A program made the position numbers and the translations under genes. A stretch of 64,000 nucleotides of DNA, from positions 248,001 through 312,000 of the forward strand of contig NZ_JAMXMC010000005.1 in the NCBI RefSeq assembly GCF_024055665.1. Reading direction: 5' to 3'. This DNA is from Ideonella oryzae (lineage in GTDB: Bacteria; Pseudomonadota; Gammaproteobacteria; Burkholderiales; Burkholderiaceae_C). Shown one piece after another: positions 1 to 8,256 of this stretch (within the stretch, counting starts at the first letter, position 1; each line of letters begins with the position of its first letter). Under the pieces are notes generated by a model. The model ran no database searches. It saw only the letters and a program-made list of their open reading frames with translations, and had not been told where the DNA came from.

Positions 1-319
1 TCAGCACGGTGGCCCCCACGGCGGCGCTGTCGGGCACCGGCAGCGAGCGCCAGAACTCGATGCTGCGGTCCTGCCAGTCGCGCCGGGCCATGCCGCCGGA
101 CTGGATGTAGGCCACCAGCCAGCCCACGCCAGCCATCACCGCGGCATAGACGCCGGCAGTGAGCAGCAGGGTGGCCACGGCGTGATCCTCTTCGCCGACC
201 TGCACCTGGCCGAACTGCAGGGCCAGCAGGCTGATGGCCAGCGGGATCAGGGCGATCAGCCACCAGCGGCGGCCGTGCTGCATCCATTCACGCAGCAGCA
301 AGGTCTGAAAGGTCTGCAT
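1..319 (-). CDS. ABC transporter permease, 5' part (runs off the window)
   Basis: An open frame starts at ATG 319 on the minus strand and is still open at base 1, so 106 codons are visible and the C-terminal part lies outside. The N-terminus is short and basic (MQTFQTLLLREWMQHGRR) and is followed by a hydrophobic segment (about residues 19-36) and, after an acidic loop, a second one (about 50-75). This is the layout of an ABC-2 type permease subunit. It lies 15 bp downstream of the ATPase gene on the same strand and has a GGAG-type ribosome site, so it is probably the membrane partner of that ATPase. The substrate cannot be told from sequence. Confidence 0.7.
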   Translation of the reverse strand, partial: MQTFQTLLLREWMQHGRRWWLIALIPLAISLLALQFGQVQVGEEDHAVATLLLTAGVYAAVMAGVGWLVAYIQSGGMARRDWQDRSIEFWRSLPVPDSAAVGATVL

Positions 320-334
320 GGTCTGTTCTCCGGT

Positions 335-1219
335 TCAGCGCGGGATGGTGGGGTTGAGTTCGGGCGCGCGGGTGAGCGCGACGAAGAGGTCCACCAGGCT
401 GGGCCGCATGCGCTGGCCCAGGGCCTGCACCTCGGGCGGCGGCGTCCCGTCGAACAGTGCGGCCGACTGGCCCTGCTGGCGGTAGCGCAGGATGGGGTGG
501 GCTGCGGCCATCGCATCGGCGACCGCCGGGTCATGGCTGTAGGCCACGAAGCGCTCGTCCACCTCGGCCAGCGGGATGTTGAGCACCAGCTTGCCTTCGC
601 TGAGCATCAGCACGTCCGACAGCAGCGACTCCACCTCCTCCACCTGGTGGGTGGAGATCAGCACGCTGCGCTCGCCGTCGCACCACTCGTCGATCAGCAT
701 CTCGTAGAAGGCCTTGCGCGAAAGCACATCCAGGCCCAGCGTGGGCTCGTCCAGCACCATCAGCCGCGCGTCGATGGCTGCCACCAGCGCCAGATGAAGC
801 TGCACCACCATGCCGCGCGAGAGCGTCTTGACCTTGTCGTTCAGGCCGACGCTGGTGCGCTTGAGCAGCTGCCGGGCCCGCTCGGCCGAGAAGCGCGGGT
901 GCAGGCCGGCCATCAGCGTGATGAGCTCCGAAGCGCGGGCCCAGCGCGGCAGGATGGCCACGTCCGGGATGTAGCACAGCGACTGCAGCAGCGCAGTGCG
1001 CTGGCGCTGCGGCGACAGCCCCAGCACGCTGAGCTCGCCCTCGTGGCCGGTCAGGCCCACCAGGGCCCGCATCAGGCTGGTCTTGCCGGCGCCGTTGTGG
1101 CCCAGCAGGCCGACGATGCGGCCGGCCGGGATCTCGAAGTCCAGCCCGTCGAGCACGCGCTTGCGGCCGTACTGCAGGCCCAGGCCACGGGCCCGGATCA
1201 GGGGTTCGCCACTCATCAT
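335..1219 (-). CDS. ABC transporter ATP-binding protein
   Basis: A 294-residue ABC ATPase. Walker A (GHNGAGKTSLM, near residue 40), the signature-like LSRGM (near 135) and Walker B with the D-loop (LMVLDEPTLGLD, near 155) are all present, followed by the switch histidine (STHQVEEVE). It would power the permease encoded just downstream. The start lies in an ATG-ATG pair that overlaps the tga of the upstream GntR gene (TGATG-type coupling), so it is 1219 or 1216; an in-frame TTG at 1228 is less likely. Regulator-ATPase-permease is the usual order of YtrA-type operons, many of which respond to cell-envelope stress or antimicrobial peptides. That role is inference here. Confidence 0.88.
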   Translation of the reverse strand: MMSGEPLIRARGLGLQYGRKRVLDGLDFEIPAGRIVGLLGHNGAGKTSLMRALVGLTGHEGELSVLGLSPQRQRTALLQSLCYIPDVAILPRWARASELITLMAGLHPRFSAERARQLLKRTSVGLNDKVKTLSRGMVVQLHLALVAAIDARLMVLDEPTLGLDVLSRKAFYEMLIDEWCDGERSVLISTHQVEEVESLLSDVLMLSEGKLVLNIPLAEVDERFVAYSHDPAVADAMAAAHPILRYRQQGQSAALFDGTPPPEVQALGQRMRPSLVDLFVALTRAPELNPTIPR

Positions 1220-1560
1220 GCCTCCCAATCAAGTTCTTCCGGACGCAGGCCCAGCCGGCGCAGGCGCAGGCGCAGCTGGGGCCACTCCTGCTCAAGAAAG
1301 CGTTGCCGCTCCAGCATGCGCAGGTGATCGCGTGCCCCGGTCCGCACGTACAAACCGAGGCCGCGGCGATTCTCCAGCAGCCCGTCATCACTCAAGGCCT
1401 GCAGCGCCCGCCCCACGGTCAGCGGGTTGAGCAGATAGCTGCCGGCGAGCGCGCGCACCGAGGGCATGGCCTCGCCTTCGCGCGGCTCGCCGTCGAGCAG
1501 GCGGCCGGCCAGCTGGTCGGCCAGCTGGCGGTAGATCGGTTGGCGGTCATCCCAGTGCAT
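1216..1560 (-). CDS. GntR-family transcriptional regulator, YtrA subfamily
   Basis: A 114-residue protein. An N-terminal winged-helix domain (RQPIYRQLADQLAGRLLDGE, then PSVRALAGSYLLNPLTVGRA) is followed by only about 40 helical residues. That short tail, in place of a large effector domain, defines the YtrA subfamily. The start chosen is ATG 1560, preceded by AGGAG; an upstream in-frame start would give a long, unrelated leader. It is the first gene of an operon with the ABC ATPase and permease and probably represses it. A direct repeat just upstream (1576-1598) is a candidate operator. Confidence 0.85.
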   Translation of the reverse strand: MHWDDRQPIYRQLADQLAGRLLDGEPREGEAMPSVRALAGSYLLNPLTVGRALQALSDDGLLENRRGLGLYVRTGARDHLRMLERQRFLEQEWPQLRLRLRRLGLRPEELDWEA

Positions 1561-1575
1561 GGGCTCTCCTGAAGG

Positions 1576-1598
1576 CTGGTGACGTGTGCTGGTGACGT
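1576..1598. promoter_or_regulatory. Direct repeat, candidate operator of the GntR/ABC operon
   Basis: CTGGTGACGT occurs twice (1576-1585 and 1589-1598) with 3 bp between copies, 15 bp upstream of the regulator start. On the minus strand a TACAGT (-10-like) lies just upstream of the repeats. The position fits autorepression, but binding is not shown by the sequence alone. Confidence 0.4.
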
Positions 1599-1764
1599 AA
1601 CACACTGTAGGACTTGGGCCCAGCCAGGGCGAGCCCGATGCGACAGACTGCAGGGCGGGCCGATGAACTGCAGCCACGCCCCGGGCATGTCACCCAGGTG
1701 CGGGATGGCGGGCCCGGCGCGGCGCTGGCAGCATGCGCCCCGCAGAACACACCGTGGAGGAACC

Positions 1765-2334
1765 ATGAGCCTGAACATCACCCGCTTCGCCCTGCCCACC
1801 CTGCTGATCCCGCTGGCCCTGGCCGGCTGCGGCAAGGTGCAGGAAGCCGCCAGCGAGAAGGCGGCCGAGAAAATGATCGAAGCCACCATCAACAAGGACG
1901 GCAGCAACGCCAAGGTGGACATCCAGGGCGGTGGCGTGAAGGTGGCGGGCACCGACGAAAAGGGCCAGTCCTTCAACATGGAGATGGGCAACGCCAGCAT
2001 CAGCGAGAAGGACCTGGGCATTCCCTTCTACCCCGGTGCCACGCCGGTGGCCAACCAGAGCAGCCGCTTCGTCAATGGCGGCAACGAGATGCTGCAGGTG
2101 GAGCTGAACAGCCCTGACGACGCCAAGAAGGTGAGCGACTGGTACCGCGCCCAGCTCAAGGGCAGCACCGAGGGCAAGATGGTGATGGACCAGTCGGACG
2201 CCCAGGGCATGTCGATGACCATCACCGACAGCAAGACCGAGAGCAGCATGATCATCGGCGTCAAGGCCACCGACGGGCAGCCGGGCAGCACGATCAGCCT
2301 GGTCCACAGCCGCAAGGCCGCGGCCAAGGGCTGA
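1765..2334 (+). CDS. Putative lipoprotein of unknown function
   Basis: A 189-residue protein. The start ATG 1765 follows GGAGGA; longer frames upstream lack a signal. The N-terminus has a hydrophobic stretch ending in a lipobox (LALAGC, cysteine near residue 20), so it is predicted to be lipid-anchored. The next ~30 residues are charged and helical (QEAASEKAAEKMIEATI). The rest is polar, with a region resembling secreted stress-type proteins (IPFYPGATPV, then DWYRAQLKG). I do not recognise a named family. It is divergent from the GntR/ABC operon. Confidence 0.75.
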   Translation: MSLNITRFALPTLLIPLALAGCGKVQEAASEKAAEKMIEATINKDGSNAKVDIQGGGVKVAGTDEKGQSFNMEMGNASISEKDLGIPFYPGATPVANQSSRFVNGGNEMLQVELNSPDDAKKVSDWYRAQLKGSTEGKMVMDQSDAQGMSMTITDSKTESSMIIGVKATDGQPGSTISLVHSRKAAAKG

Positions 2335-2348
2335 GCTCGCCCACAACC

Positions 2349-2368
2349 CTTACGTAGATATGCGTAAG
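2349..2368. repeat. Short inverted repeat before the CoA-transferase gene
   Basis: CTTACG (2349-2354) and CGTAAG (2363-2368) form a perfect 6-bp inverted repeat with an 8-bp spacer, 22 bp before the downstream start. It could be a regulator site; nothing else supports this. Confidence 0.3.
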
Positions 2369-2390
2369 ACATTCCCCGTACCATCGGTGC

Positions 2391-3686
2391 ATGTCATGGC
2401 ATGAAGCTCAGGCCCGGCTGCGGGCCACTGTGGAGGACGCCATCGCCCTGGTGCGCGATGGCGACTGGATCGTGGTGCCCATCGGCTGCGGCGAGCCGCC
2501 GGCCTTGCTGGAGGGCCTGTCAGCCCGGCGCCAGCGCTTCCAGGGTGTGCGGGTGGTGCAGATGCTGCCGCTGCGCCGCTTCGACTACTTCGACCCGCAG
2601 ACGGCCGGGCACGTGCAGCCGGTGTCCATGTTCCTGGGTGGCCCGTCTCGCCCGGGCGCGCAGGCCGGCTGGCTGCCGCTGATCCACACCCACCTGTCGG
2701 AGGCACCCCAGCTCTTCGCTCGTGGCGAGGTGCCGGCCGACGTGGTGTTCGCCCTGGCCTCGCCGATGGATGCCGAAGGCTACTTCCACCTGGGCGTGTC
2801 GGCCGACTACACGCTGGCCGCCCTGGCGCGGGCCCGCACCGTGGTGCTGGAGGTGAACCCCAACGTGCCGCGCACGGCCGGCCCGGCGCGCGTGCATGTG
2901 TCCCAGGTGAGTGCCTGGGTGGAAGACGACCGCCCGCTGCCCACGCTGCCGGCGGCCGAGATCGGGCCGGTGCAGCAGGCCATCGCCTGCCATGTGGCGC
3001 CGCTGATCGAGGATGGCGACACGCTGCAGATCGGCATCGGCGGCATCCCGGATGCGGTGGTGGCCCAGCTGCAGGGCAAGCGCGACCTGGGCGTGCACAG
3101 CGAGATGATCGGCGATGGCCTGCTGAGCCTGATCGAGAGCGGCGCGGTGACCAACCGGCGCAAGAACTTCATGCCCGGCAAGATGGTGGCCACCTTCGCG
3201 CTGGGCTCCGAGAAGCTCTACCGCTTCCTGGACCGCTGCCCCGACTTCGAACTGCACCCGGCCGATTTCACCAACGACCCGTACATCGCCGGTCAGAACG
3301 ACCGCCTGGTGTCGCTCAACGCGACGCTGCAGGTGGACCTGCTCGGCCAGTGCGGCTCGGAAAGCCTGGGCACCCTGCCCTACTCCGGCACCGGCGGCCA
3401 GAGCGACTTCGTGCGGGCGGCCAACCGCTCACGCGGCGGCAAGGCCATCATGGTGCTGCCCTCCACCGCCAAGGGCGACACGGTCTCGCGCATCGTCCCC
3501 ACGCTGAGCCCGGGCACGCATGTGAGCACCGGCAAGAACGACGTGAACTACGTGGTGACCGAACATGGCGTGGCCCAGTTGCGCGGACGCCCCTCGCACG
3601 AGCGGGTGGCCGCCCTGATCGCCATCGCCCACCCGGCCTTCCGCGAGGAACTGCAGGCCCAGGCCCAGGCCATGCACCTGGTCTGA
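2391..3686 (+). CDS. Acetyl-CoA hydrolase/CoA-transferase family protein
   Basis: A 431-residue protein matching the acetyl-CoA hydrolase / 4-hydroxybutyrate CoA-transferase family in length and motifs. GIGGIPDAVVAQL is the conserved glycine-rich loop of the second half. GVHSEMIGDG carries the glutamate expected to form the CoA thioester intermediate. GTGGQSDFVRAANRS and VVTEHGVAQLRGR are typical C-terminal family motifs. It would be cytoplasmic and move CoA between short-chain acyl donors and acceptors; the substrates are not deducible. The start at 2391 has no good ribosome site. The gene stands alone between a lipoprotein and an ssuA remnant. Confidence 0.85.
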   Translation: MSWHEAQARLRATVEDAIALVRDGDWIVVPIGCGEPPALLEGLSARRQRFQGVRVVQMLPLRRFDYFDPQTAGHVQPVSMFLGGPSRPGAQAGWLPLIHTHLSEAPQLFARGEVPADVVFALASPMDAEGYFHLGVSADYTLAALARARTVVLEVNPNVPRTAGPARVHVSQVSAWVEDDRPLPTLPAAEIGPVQQAIACHVAPLIEDGDTLQIGIGGIPDAVVAQLQGKRDLGVHSEMIGDGLLSLIESGAVTNRRKNFMPGKMVATFALGSEKLYRFLDRCPDFELHPADFTNDPYIAGQNDRLVSLNATLQVDLLGQCGSESLGTLPYSGTGGQSDFVRAANRSRGGKAIMVLPSTAKGDTVSRIVPTLSPGTHVSTGKNDVNYVVTEHGVAQLRGRPSHERVAALIAIAHPAFREELQAQAQAMHLV

Positions 3687-3702
3687 AGACCGGGTGACGG
3701 GC

Positions 3703-4415
3703 TCAGCGGCCGGCCACGGTGCGCCCGGCCGACCACACCGCCTGCGCCACATCCACCGGCCGGGGAATCAGCCCCTGGCGGCTGAAGGTGTCGGCCACGC
3801 GCTGCTGGTCGGCCACATCGGCCGGGCCCAGCGGGCGCACCGCGCCGTGGCGCCGCCGATCCAGAAAGCGCACCGTGCCGGCCAGGGACACCCCGGTGGC
3901 GGCCGACAGGAACTGGGCCGTCTCCTTCAGGTGATCCTGGGTCCAGGCATCGGCCTCGCTGAGCGCGGCCAGCAGCGCCTGGACCTGTGCCGGGCGCCGG
4001 GTCAGCTCGCGCGAGGCCAGGTAGAAGCTGTTGTTGCTCGAGAGTCCCACACCGGTGGACAGCACCCGGGCCCGGCCGTCGATCTCGGCCACCGCGTAAT
4101 ACGGGTCCCAGATGCCCCAGGCATCGACCGAGCCACGCTCGAAGGCGGCCCGGGCATCGGCCGGCGCCAGGTAAACCGGTGTGATGTCCGACCAGGCCAG
4201 ACCAGCCTTTTCCACCGCCCGCAGCACCAGGTAGTGCGCACTGGAGCCCTTCTGGAAGGCGATGCGCCGGCCCTTCAGGTCGGCCAGCGTGCGCAGCGGT
4301 GAATCGGCCGGCATCAGCAGGGCCGAACTGGTGGGCTTGGGCGGCTCCAGGCCCACGTACCAGACGTCCTTGCCGGCGGCCTGGGCGAAGACCGGCGGCG
4401 GGGGGTGCGGTGCAT
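3703..4415 (-). pseudogene. Deleted sulfonate/nitrate-type ABC substrate-binding protein gene (ssuA-like remnant)
   Basis: The reading frame from about 4396 down to 3703 encodes the C-terminal two thirds of an SsuA-type periplasmic binding protein: PPPVFAQAAGKDVWYVGLEP, then LKGRRIAFQKGSSAHYLVLR, and WGIWDPYYA with SSNNSFYLASRE. Family members are about 310-330 residues and begin with a signal peptide and roughly 70 residues of lobe 1, all missing here. A well-placed start (ATG 4415, with AAGGAG upstream) begins MHRTPRRR, like a secretion leader. It is in a different frame and runs into the PPVFAQ segment after about eight codons. This looks like an internal deletion with a frameshift. No transporter ATPase or permease gene is nearby. 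A 249-residue frame from ATG 4452 also exists, but it would lack a signal peptide. Confidence 0.7.
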
Positions 4416-4503
4416 GCCTTGCTCTCCTTGCCTGTGTGGTGCGTCGATGCACCGCAGGATAGGAAAGCCGCCGCGCGGCCGGAACGAATTCGATCCGGCT
4501 TGC

Positions 4504-5529
4504 TTATCTGCTGCCGCTTGGGTCCTTGCGCTTGGCCCGCGGGTGGGCCGCGTCGTAGACCTTGGCCAGATGCTGGAAGTCCAGCTGGGTGTAGATCTGG
4601 GTGGTGCTGATGCTGGCGTGGCCCAGCAGCTCCTGCACCGCGCGCAGGTCGCCACTGGACTGCAGCAGGTGCGAAGCAAAGCTGTGGCGCAGCATGTGCG
4701 GGTGCACCGAGGTGGGCAGGCCCGCGGCCAGGGCCAGCTGGCGCAGCCGGCTGCGCACCTGGCTGTCCGACAGCCGGGTGCCGCGCTGGCTGACGAAGAG
4801 CGCCGGCTCGCTCGGGGCGGCCACACCACCACGCAGTGCGTCCCACGCGGCCAGGGCCTTCAACGCGTGCGAACCCACCGGCACGCTGCGGCGCTTGCGA
4901 CCCTTGCCCAGCACGTGCACGGTGGCGTCGTCGGCGTCCACCCAGCCGGCGGCCTCGGGGCCAGGCCGGGCGTCGAGCGAGACCAGCTCGCCCACCCGCA
5001 GGCCACTGCCGTACAGCAGCTCGACGATGGCGTGGTCGCGCGCCGCCAGGGCCGGGTCGCTGGCCTCGGGCACCTGGCTGGCCAGGGCCACGGCCTGGTC
5101 CACCGGCAGGGCCTTGGGCAGCGGTTTGGGCGCCTTGGGCGGGCGGATGCCATCCACCGGGTTGAGCGCCACGCCACCGCGCCGGCCCCACCAGCGGTAC
5201 AGGCCGCGCCAGGCCGAGAGCTGCAGTGCCAGGCTGCGCGGCGACAGGCCGGGCGCATGGTGCGACGACTGGCCGGCACCATGCAACTGGGCCAGCAGCA
5301 TGCGCACATGGTGGGGCTGCAGCCGCTCCAGCGGCACCGCCAGGCGGGCTGCACCGCGCACCAGGCGGCCCAGCGCATCGGTGTAGAGCACCAGCGTGCG
5401 CTCGGCCACGCGGCGCTCCACCCGCAGGTGCTCCAGGTAGCGCAGCACCGGGTCCGGAAGAGGCCGCCCGGCGTCCGGCGCATCCGGCGCATCCGCCGAT
5501 GGCTCGGCCGGCCCGGGGGCGCTCATCAC
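4504..5529 (-). CDS. xerC: Tyrosine recombinase XerC
   Basis: A 341-residue tyrosine recombinase with all catalytic residues visible: Arg in GSGLRVGEL, Lys in VLGKGRKRR, HMLRHSFASHLL (H-x-x-R), the His of LLGHASIS, and the nucleophile in TTQIYTQLD. The N-terminal SAM-like domain (about residues 25-120) follows a proline/alaninerich leader of about 25 residues. With XerD it resolves chromosome dimers at dif. The setting (dapF-DUF484-xerC, same strand, 4 bp after the DUF484 stop) is the housekeeping one, so this is not an integrase linked to the nearby flagellar set. The start is one of two adjacent ATGs (5529/5526). Confidence 0.93.
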   Translation of the reverse strand: MMSAPGPAEPSADAPDAPDAGRPLPDPVLRYLEHLRVERRVAERTLVLYTDALGRLVRGAARLAVPLERLQPHHVRMLLAQLHGAGQSSHHAPGLSPRSLALQLSAWRGLYRWWGRRGGVALNPVDGIRPPKAPKPLPKALPVDQAVALASQVPEASDPALAARDHAIVELLYGSGLRVGELVSLDARPGPEAAGWVDADDATVHVLGKGRKRRSVPVGSHALKALAAWDALRGGVAAPSEPALFVSQRGTRLSDSQVRSRLRQLALAAGLPTSVHPHMLRHSFASHLLQSSGDLRAVQELLGHASISTTQIYTQLDFQHLAKVYDAAHPRAKRKDPSGSR

Positions 5530-5533
5530 GGTG

Positions 5534-6229
5534 TCACTCGGCCAGCAGCAGGCGGCCCATCGCCGCGCTGGCGATGTCGCCCACCTGTTGCAGGAATTCG
5601 GTGCCCATGTCGTTCTGGTAGCGCAGCGCGTCGGGCGAGCCCAGCACCAGCAGGCCGAAGCACTCGCCGGCCGACTTGCCCAGGCGCAGCGGGATCATGG
5701 CCAGCGATTGCGCCGGCGTGGCGTCGCCCAGCCACTGGGCGGCCTCGAACTGGGCGTTCAGGCCGCAGTAGGGCTGGGACAGGCTGGCGGCAAAGGTCTT
5801 GACGTCCTCGCTGGCGCCCTGGGCCCAGGGCAGGTGGGCATAGGCCGGGGCCACGCCCCAGACCCGCACGGCCGCCTGCGGGATCAGGAACTCGTGCTTG
5901 AGCTCGGCCACCAGCACCTCGCCCAGCATCACCGCGCTGCGCGCCAGCATCACGGCGCAGGTCCAGCGGTGCATGCGCTCGGCGATCATCACGTTCTCCT
6001 GGCCCGCGCGGATCATCTCCATGATCTTGCGCTCCAGGCCCTTGATGCGCTCGCGCAGCATCTCCATCTGCCGCTCCTGCAGCGAGACGGCGCGCTGGCC
6101 GTGCGGGCTGGTGAGCTGGATGGTGGCCAGCAGTTCGGCCTGGCGCTCGAAGAAGCCGGGGTTGTTGGCCAGGTAGTTGGCGATGTCCTGTTCGGTGATG
6201 CCTTGCACCCCGTTCTCGTTGCTCGTCAC
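5534..6229 (-). CDS. DUF484 family protein
   Basis: A 231-residue protein of the DUF484 family, commonly encoded between dapF and xerC in proteobacteria. The N-terminus has the family pattern ([20 protein letters not shown]). A coiled-coil stretch follows (about residues 45-75, [20 protein letters not shown]), and then a GAF-like C-terminal region ([17 protein letters not shown]). Its biochemical role is unknown. Its ATG overlaps the dapF stop by 4 bp, which suggests translational coupling. Confidence 0.88.
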   Translation of the reverse strand: MTSNENGVQGITEQDIANYLANNPGFFERQAELLATIQLTSPHGQRAVSLQERQMEMLRERIKGLERKIMEMIRAGQENVMIAERMHRWTCAVMLARSAVMLGEVLVAELKHEFLIPQAAVRVWGVAPAYAHLPWAQGASEDVKTFAASLSQPYCGLNAQFEAAQWLGDATPAQSLAMIPLRLGKSAGECFGLLVLGSPDALRYQNDMGTEFLQQVGDIASAAMGRLLLAE

Positions 6230-7095
6230 AGCTCGATCTCTCCTTCAAAGACGGTCACCGCGGGACCGGTCATGCGGACCGAATGGCCTTCCCCGGCCCA
6301 TTCGATGGTGAGTACGCCGCCGCGGGTGTGGACATCCACCGTGGCATCCAGCCAGCCCAGGCGGATGCCGGCCACCACCGCCGCACAGGCGCCGGTGCCA
6401 CAGGCCAGGGTTTCGCCCGCGTCGCGTTCGAACACGCGCAGGGCCACCTCGGTGCGCGAACGCACCTGCAGGAAGCCGGCGTTGACCTTGCGCGGGAAAC
6501 GCGGGTGGGCCTCGATCTTGGGGCCCCAGTCGGCCACCGGCGCGGTGGTCACGTCGTCCACCCGCAGCACGGCGTGCGGGTTGCCCATGGACACCAGCGC
6601 CACTTCAACCATGACACCGGCCTGCGCACCGCCGCCCAGGTCCAGCGGCCACAGCGGCATGCCGTTCACCTCGCGCGGCACCAGCCCGGTGGGGTCAAAG
6701 GGCAGATCGGCCGGAGCGAAGCGGGGCTGGTTCATGTCCACTGTCACCCGGCCGTCGGGCTGCAGGCTCAGCGTCAGCAGGTTGTTGACCGTCTCCACGC
6801 GGATGGCGGTCTTGTCGCTCAGCCCGTGGTCGTGCACATAGCGCACGAAGCAGCGCGAGCCGTTGCCACACTGCTCCACCTCGTCGCCGGTGGCACCGTT
6901 GAAGATGCGGTAGCGGAAATCCACACCCGGGGCCTGCGCGGCCTCGACGACCAGGATCTGATCGGCGCCCACGCCGAAGCGCCGGTCGCCCAGGAACTGC
7001 AGCTGTTCCCGGCTGAGCGCCAGCGGCGCGCGGGTGGCATCCAGCACGACGAAGTCGTTGCCGGCGCCGTGCATCTTGGTGAAGTGCAAACGCAT
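6226..7095 (-). CDS. dapF: Diaminopimelate epimerase
   Basis: A 289-residue enzyme that converts LL- to meso-diaminopimelate for lysine and peptidoglycan synthesis in the cytoplasm. It has two pseudo-symmetric halves, each with a catalytic cysteine motif: EQCGNGSRC (near residue 77) and LACGTGACA (near 230). The N-terminus [17 protein letters not shown] is diagnostic. It is the first gene of a minus-strand run with DUF484 and xerC. Upstream it now faces the first flagellin gene; in many Burkholderiales an LpxL-type acyltransferase gene precedes it. Confidence 0.96.
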   Translation of the reverse strand: MRLHFTKMHGAGNDFVVLDATRAPLALSREQLQFLGDRRFGVGADQILVVEAAQAPGVDFRYRIFNGATGDEVEQCGNGSRCFVRYVHDHGLSDKTAIRVETVNNLLTLSLQPDGRVTVDMNQPRFAPADLPFDPTGLVPREVNGMPLWPLDLGGGAQAGVMVEVALVSMGNPHAVLRVDDVTTAPVADWGPKIEAHPRFPRKVNAGFLQVRSRTEVALRVFERDAGETLACGTGACAAVVAGIRLGWLDATVDVHTRGGVLTIEWAGEGHSVRMTGPAVTVFEGEIEL

Positions 7096-7127
7096 GGTGC
7101 GGATTATCCGTTGTCAGCCCGACGGAT

Positions 7128-7153
7128 TTAAGTTCACGCCAGGCACGGTCGCC
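7128..7153 (+). promoter_or_regulatory. Late flagellar promoter element, flagellin 1
   Basis: TTAAG (7128-7132), 13 bp, then CGGTCGCC (7146-7153), ending exactly 57 bp before the flagellin ATG. The same two blocks with the same 13-bp gap occur before both other flagellin genes, fliD and flgK. It is likely read by the sigma28 encoded in this cluster. Confidence 0.65.
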
Positions 7154-7209
7154 TTTGCGGGGAAGAGGGCGTCATAACGACGACCCCGCAACCCCGCAGG
7201 AGTCCCCCG

Positions 7210-8115
7210 ATGCTCAGCCTGAACACCAACGCCGCAGCACTGTCCACCCAGACCGCCCTGGCCAACAGCCAGAAGGCCCTGACCGCCTCCATGACCCGCC
7301 TGGGCACCGGCTACCGCGTCAACTCCGCCATGGACGACGCCGCCGGCCTGCAGATCGCCACCCGTCTGAATTCCCAGACCCGTGGCATGGCCGTCGCCCA
7401 GAAGAACACCCAGAACGGCATCTCCCTGATGCAGACCGCCGAAGGTGCTTTCAGCGAGGTGACCGACATCCTGCAGCGCATGAAGGACCTGGCCACCGAA
7501 GGCGCCAACGGCACCTCGTCGACCGACGACAAGACCGCCATGCAGTCGGAATACGACGCGCTGGGCCGCGAGCTGAAGAACATCATGGACAACACGTCCT
7601 TCGGCGGCCAGAAGCTGTTCGCGACCGGCACCAACGCCGCGGCCGTGACCGGCGGCACCAGCACGCTGGGCAAGACCGGTGGCATCACGTTCCAGATTGG
7701 CGCCAGCGCCAGCGAAACGATGACCACCGACGTGTCGGCCGCCGTCTCCGGGCTGACGAACGACGGCGGCACCCTGGGCTTGGCCAGCGCCACCTACAAG
7801 ACCACGGCCACCGCCGCCACGACCGGCGCGGAGATCGGCTCGGCCGGCACCATCACGCTGCTGGAAAACGCGCTCAAGGATGTGGGCACGGTGCGCTCGG
7901 CGCTGGGCGCGGCCTCCAACCGCCTGGACCACGTCTACAACAACCTCGGCAACATGAGCACCAACACCGCCGCCGCCAAGGGTCGCATCATGGACGTGGA
8001 CTACGCCACCGAGACTTCCAACATGACCGCCAAGCAAATGCTCCTGCAGGCCGGCACCTCGATGCTCAAGCAATCGAGCTCCATGTCGCAGATGGTCCTC
8101 TCGCTGATGCAATAA
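7210..8115 (+). CDS. lafA: Flagellin 1 (lateral-type)
   Basis: A 301-residue flagellin, shorter than most polar flagellins. The N-terminal D0/D1 region (MLSLNTNAAALSTQTAL, about residues 1-140) and the C-terminal D1/D0 region (about 215-301, ending SSMSQMVLSLMQ) are complete and near-identical to flagellins 2 and 3. Only about 80 central residues differ (here TNAAAVTGGTSTLGKTGG and neighbours). It has its own late-type promoter element and its own terminator (8138-8163), so it is transcribed alone. The ribosome site is GCAGGAG. It would be exported by the type III apparatus encoded nearby and assembled under the FliD cap. Confidence 0.93.
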   Translation: MLSLNTNAAALSTQTALANSQKALTASMTRLGTGYRVNSAMDDAAGLQIATRLNSQTRGMAVAQKNTQNGISLMQTAEGAFSEVTDILQRMKDLATEGANGTSSTDDKTAMQSEYDALGRELKNIMDNTSFGGQKLFATGTNAAAVTGGTSTLGKTGGITFQIGASASETMTTDVSAAVSGLTNDGGTLGLASATYKTTATAATTGAEIGSAGTITLLENALKDVGTVRSALGAASNRLDHVYNNLGNMSTNTAAAKGRIMDVDYATETSNMTAKQMLLQAGTSMLKQSSSMSQMVLSLMQ

Positions 8116-8137
8116 GCCTGCGCGCCCCTCCCTGCAC

Positions 8138-8163
8138 AGGCCACCTTCGGGTGGCCTTTTCTT
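8138..8163 (+). terminator. Intrinsic terminator after flagellin 1
   Basis: AGGCCACC-TTCG-GGTGGCCT forms a perfect 8-bp stem with a UUCG-type tetraloop, followed by a T-rich run. The same hairpin follows metK, and a one-base loop variant follows flagellin 2. Confidence 0.85.
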
Positions 8164-8174
8164 TGGTCCGCCGT

Positions 8175-8200
8175 TTAAGCCAGCTCGCCCGCCGGTCGCT
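8175..8200 (+). promoter_or_regulatory. Late flagellar promoter element, flagellin 2
   Basis: TTAAG (8175-8179), 13 bp, then CGGTCGCT (8193-8200), ending 57 bp before the flagellin 2 ATG. Blocks, gap and distance match those of flagellin 1 and 3. Confidence 0.65.
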
Positions 8201-8256
8201 TAGTACAGCTGAGGGCGTCGTGATGAGGCCCCATCCACCCCACCAGGAGTTTTGCC

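Noticed and set aside
182-1327. Long plus-strand frame opposite the ABC ATPase and similar long antisense frames throughout
   Set aside because: These are shadows in GC-rich DNA. The opposite-strand products carry family motifs and ribosome sites and these do not.
4504-5529. XerC as the integrase that brought in the flagellar set
   Set aside because: It is in the standard dapF-DUF484-xerC housekeeping context and matches XerC in length and motifs; it is not at the island edge.
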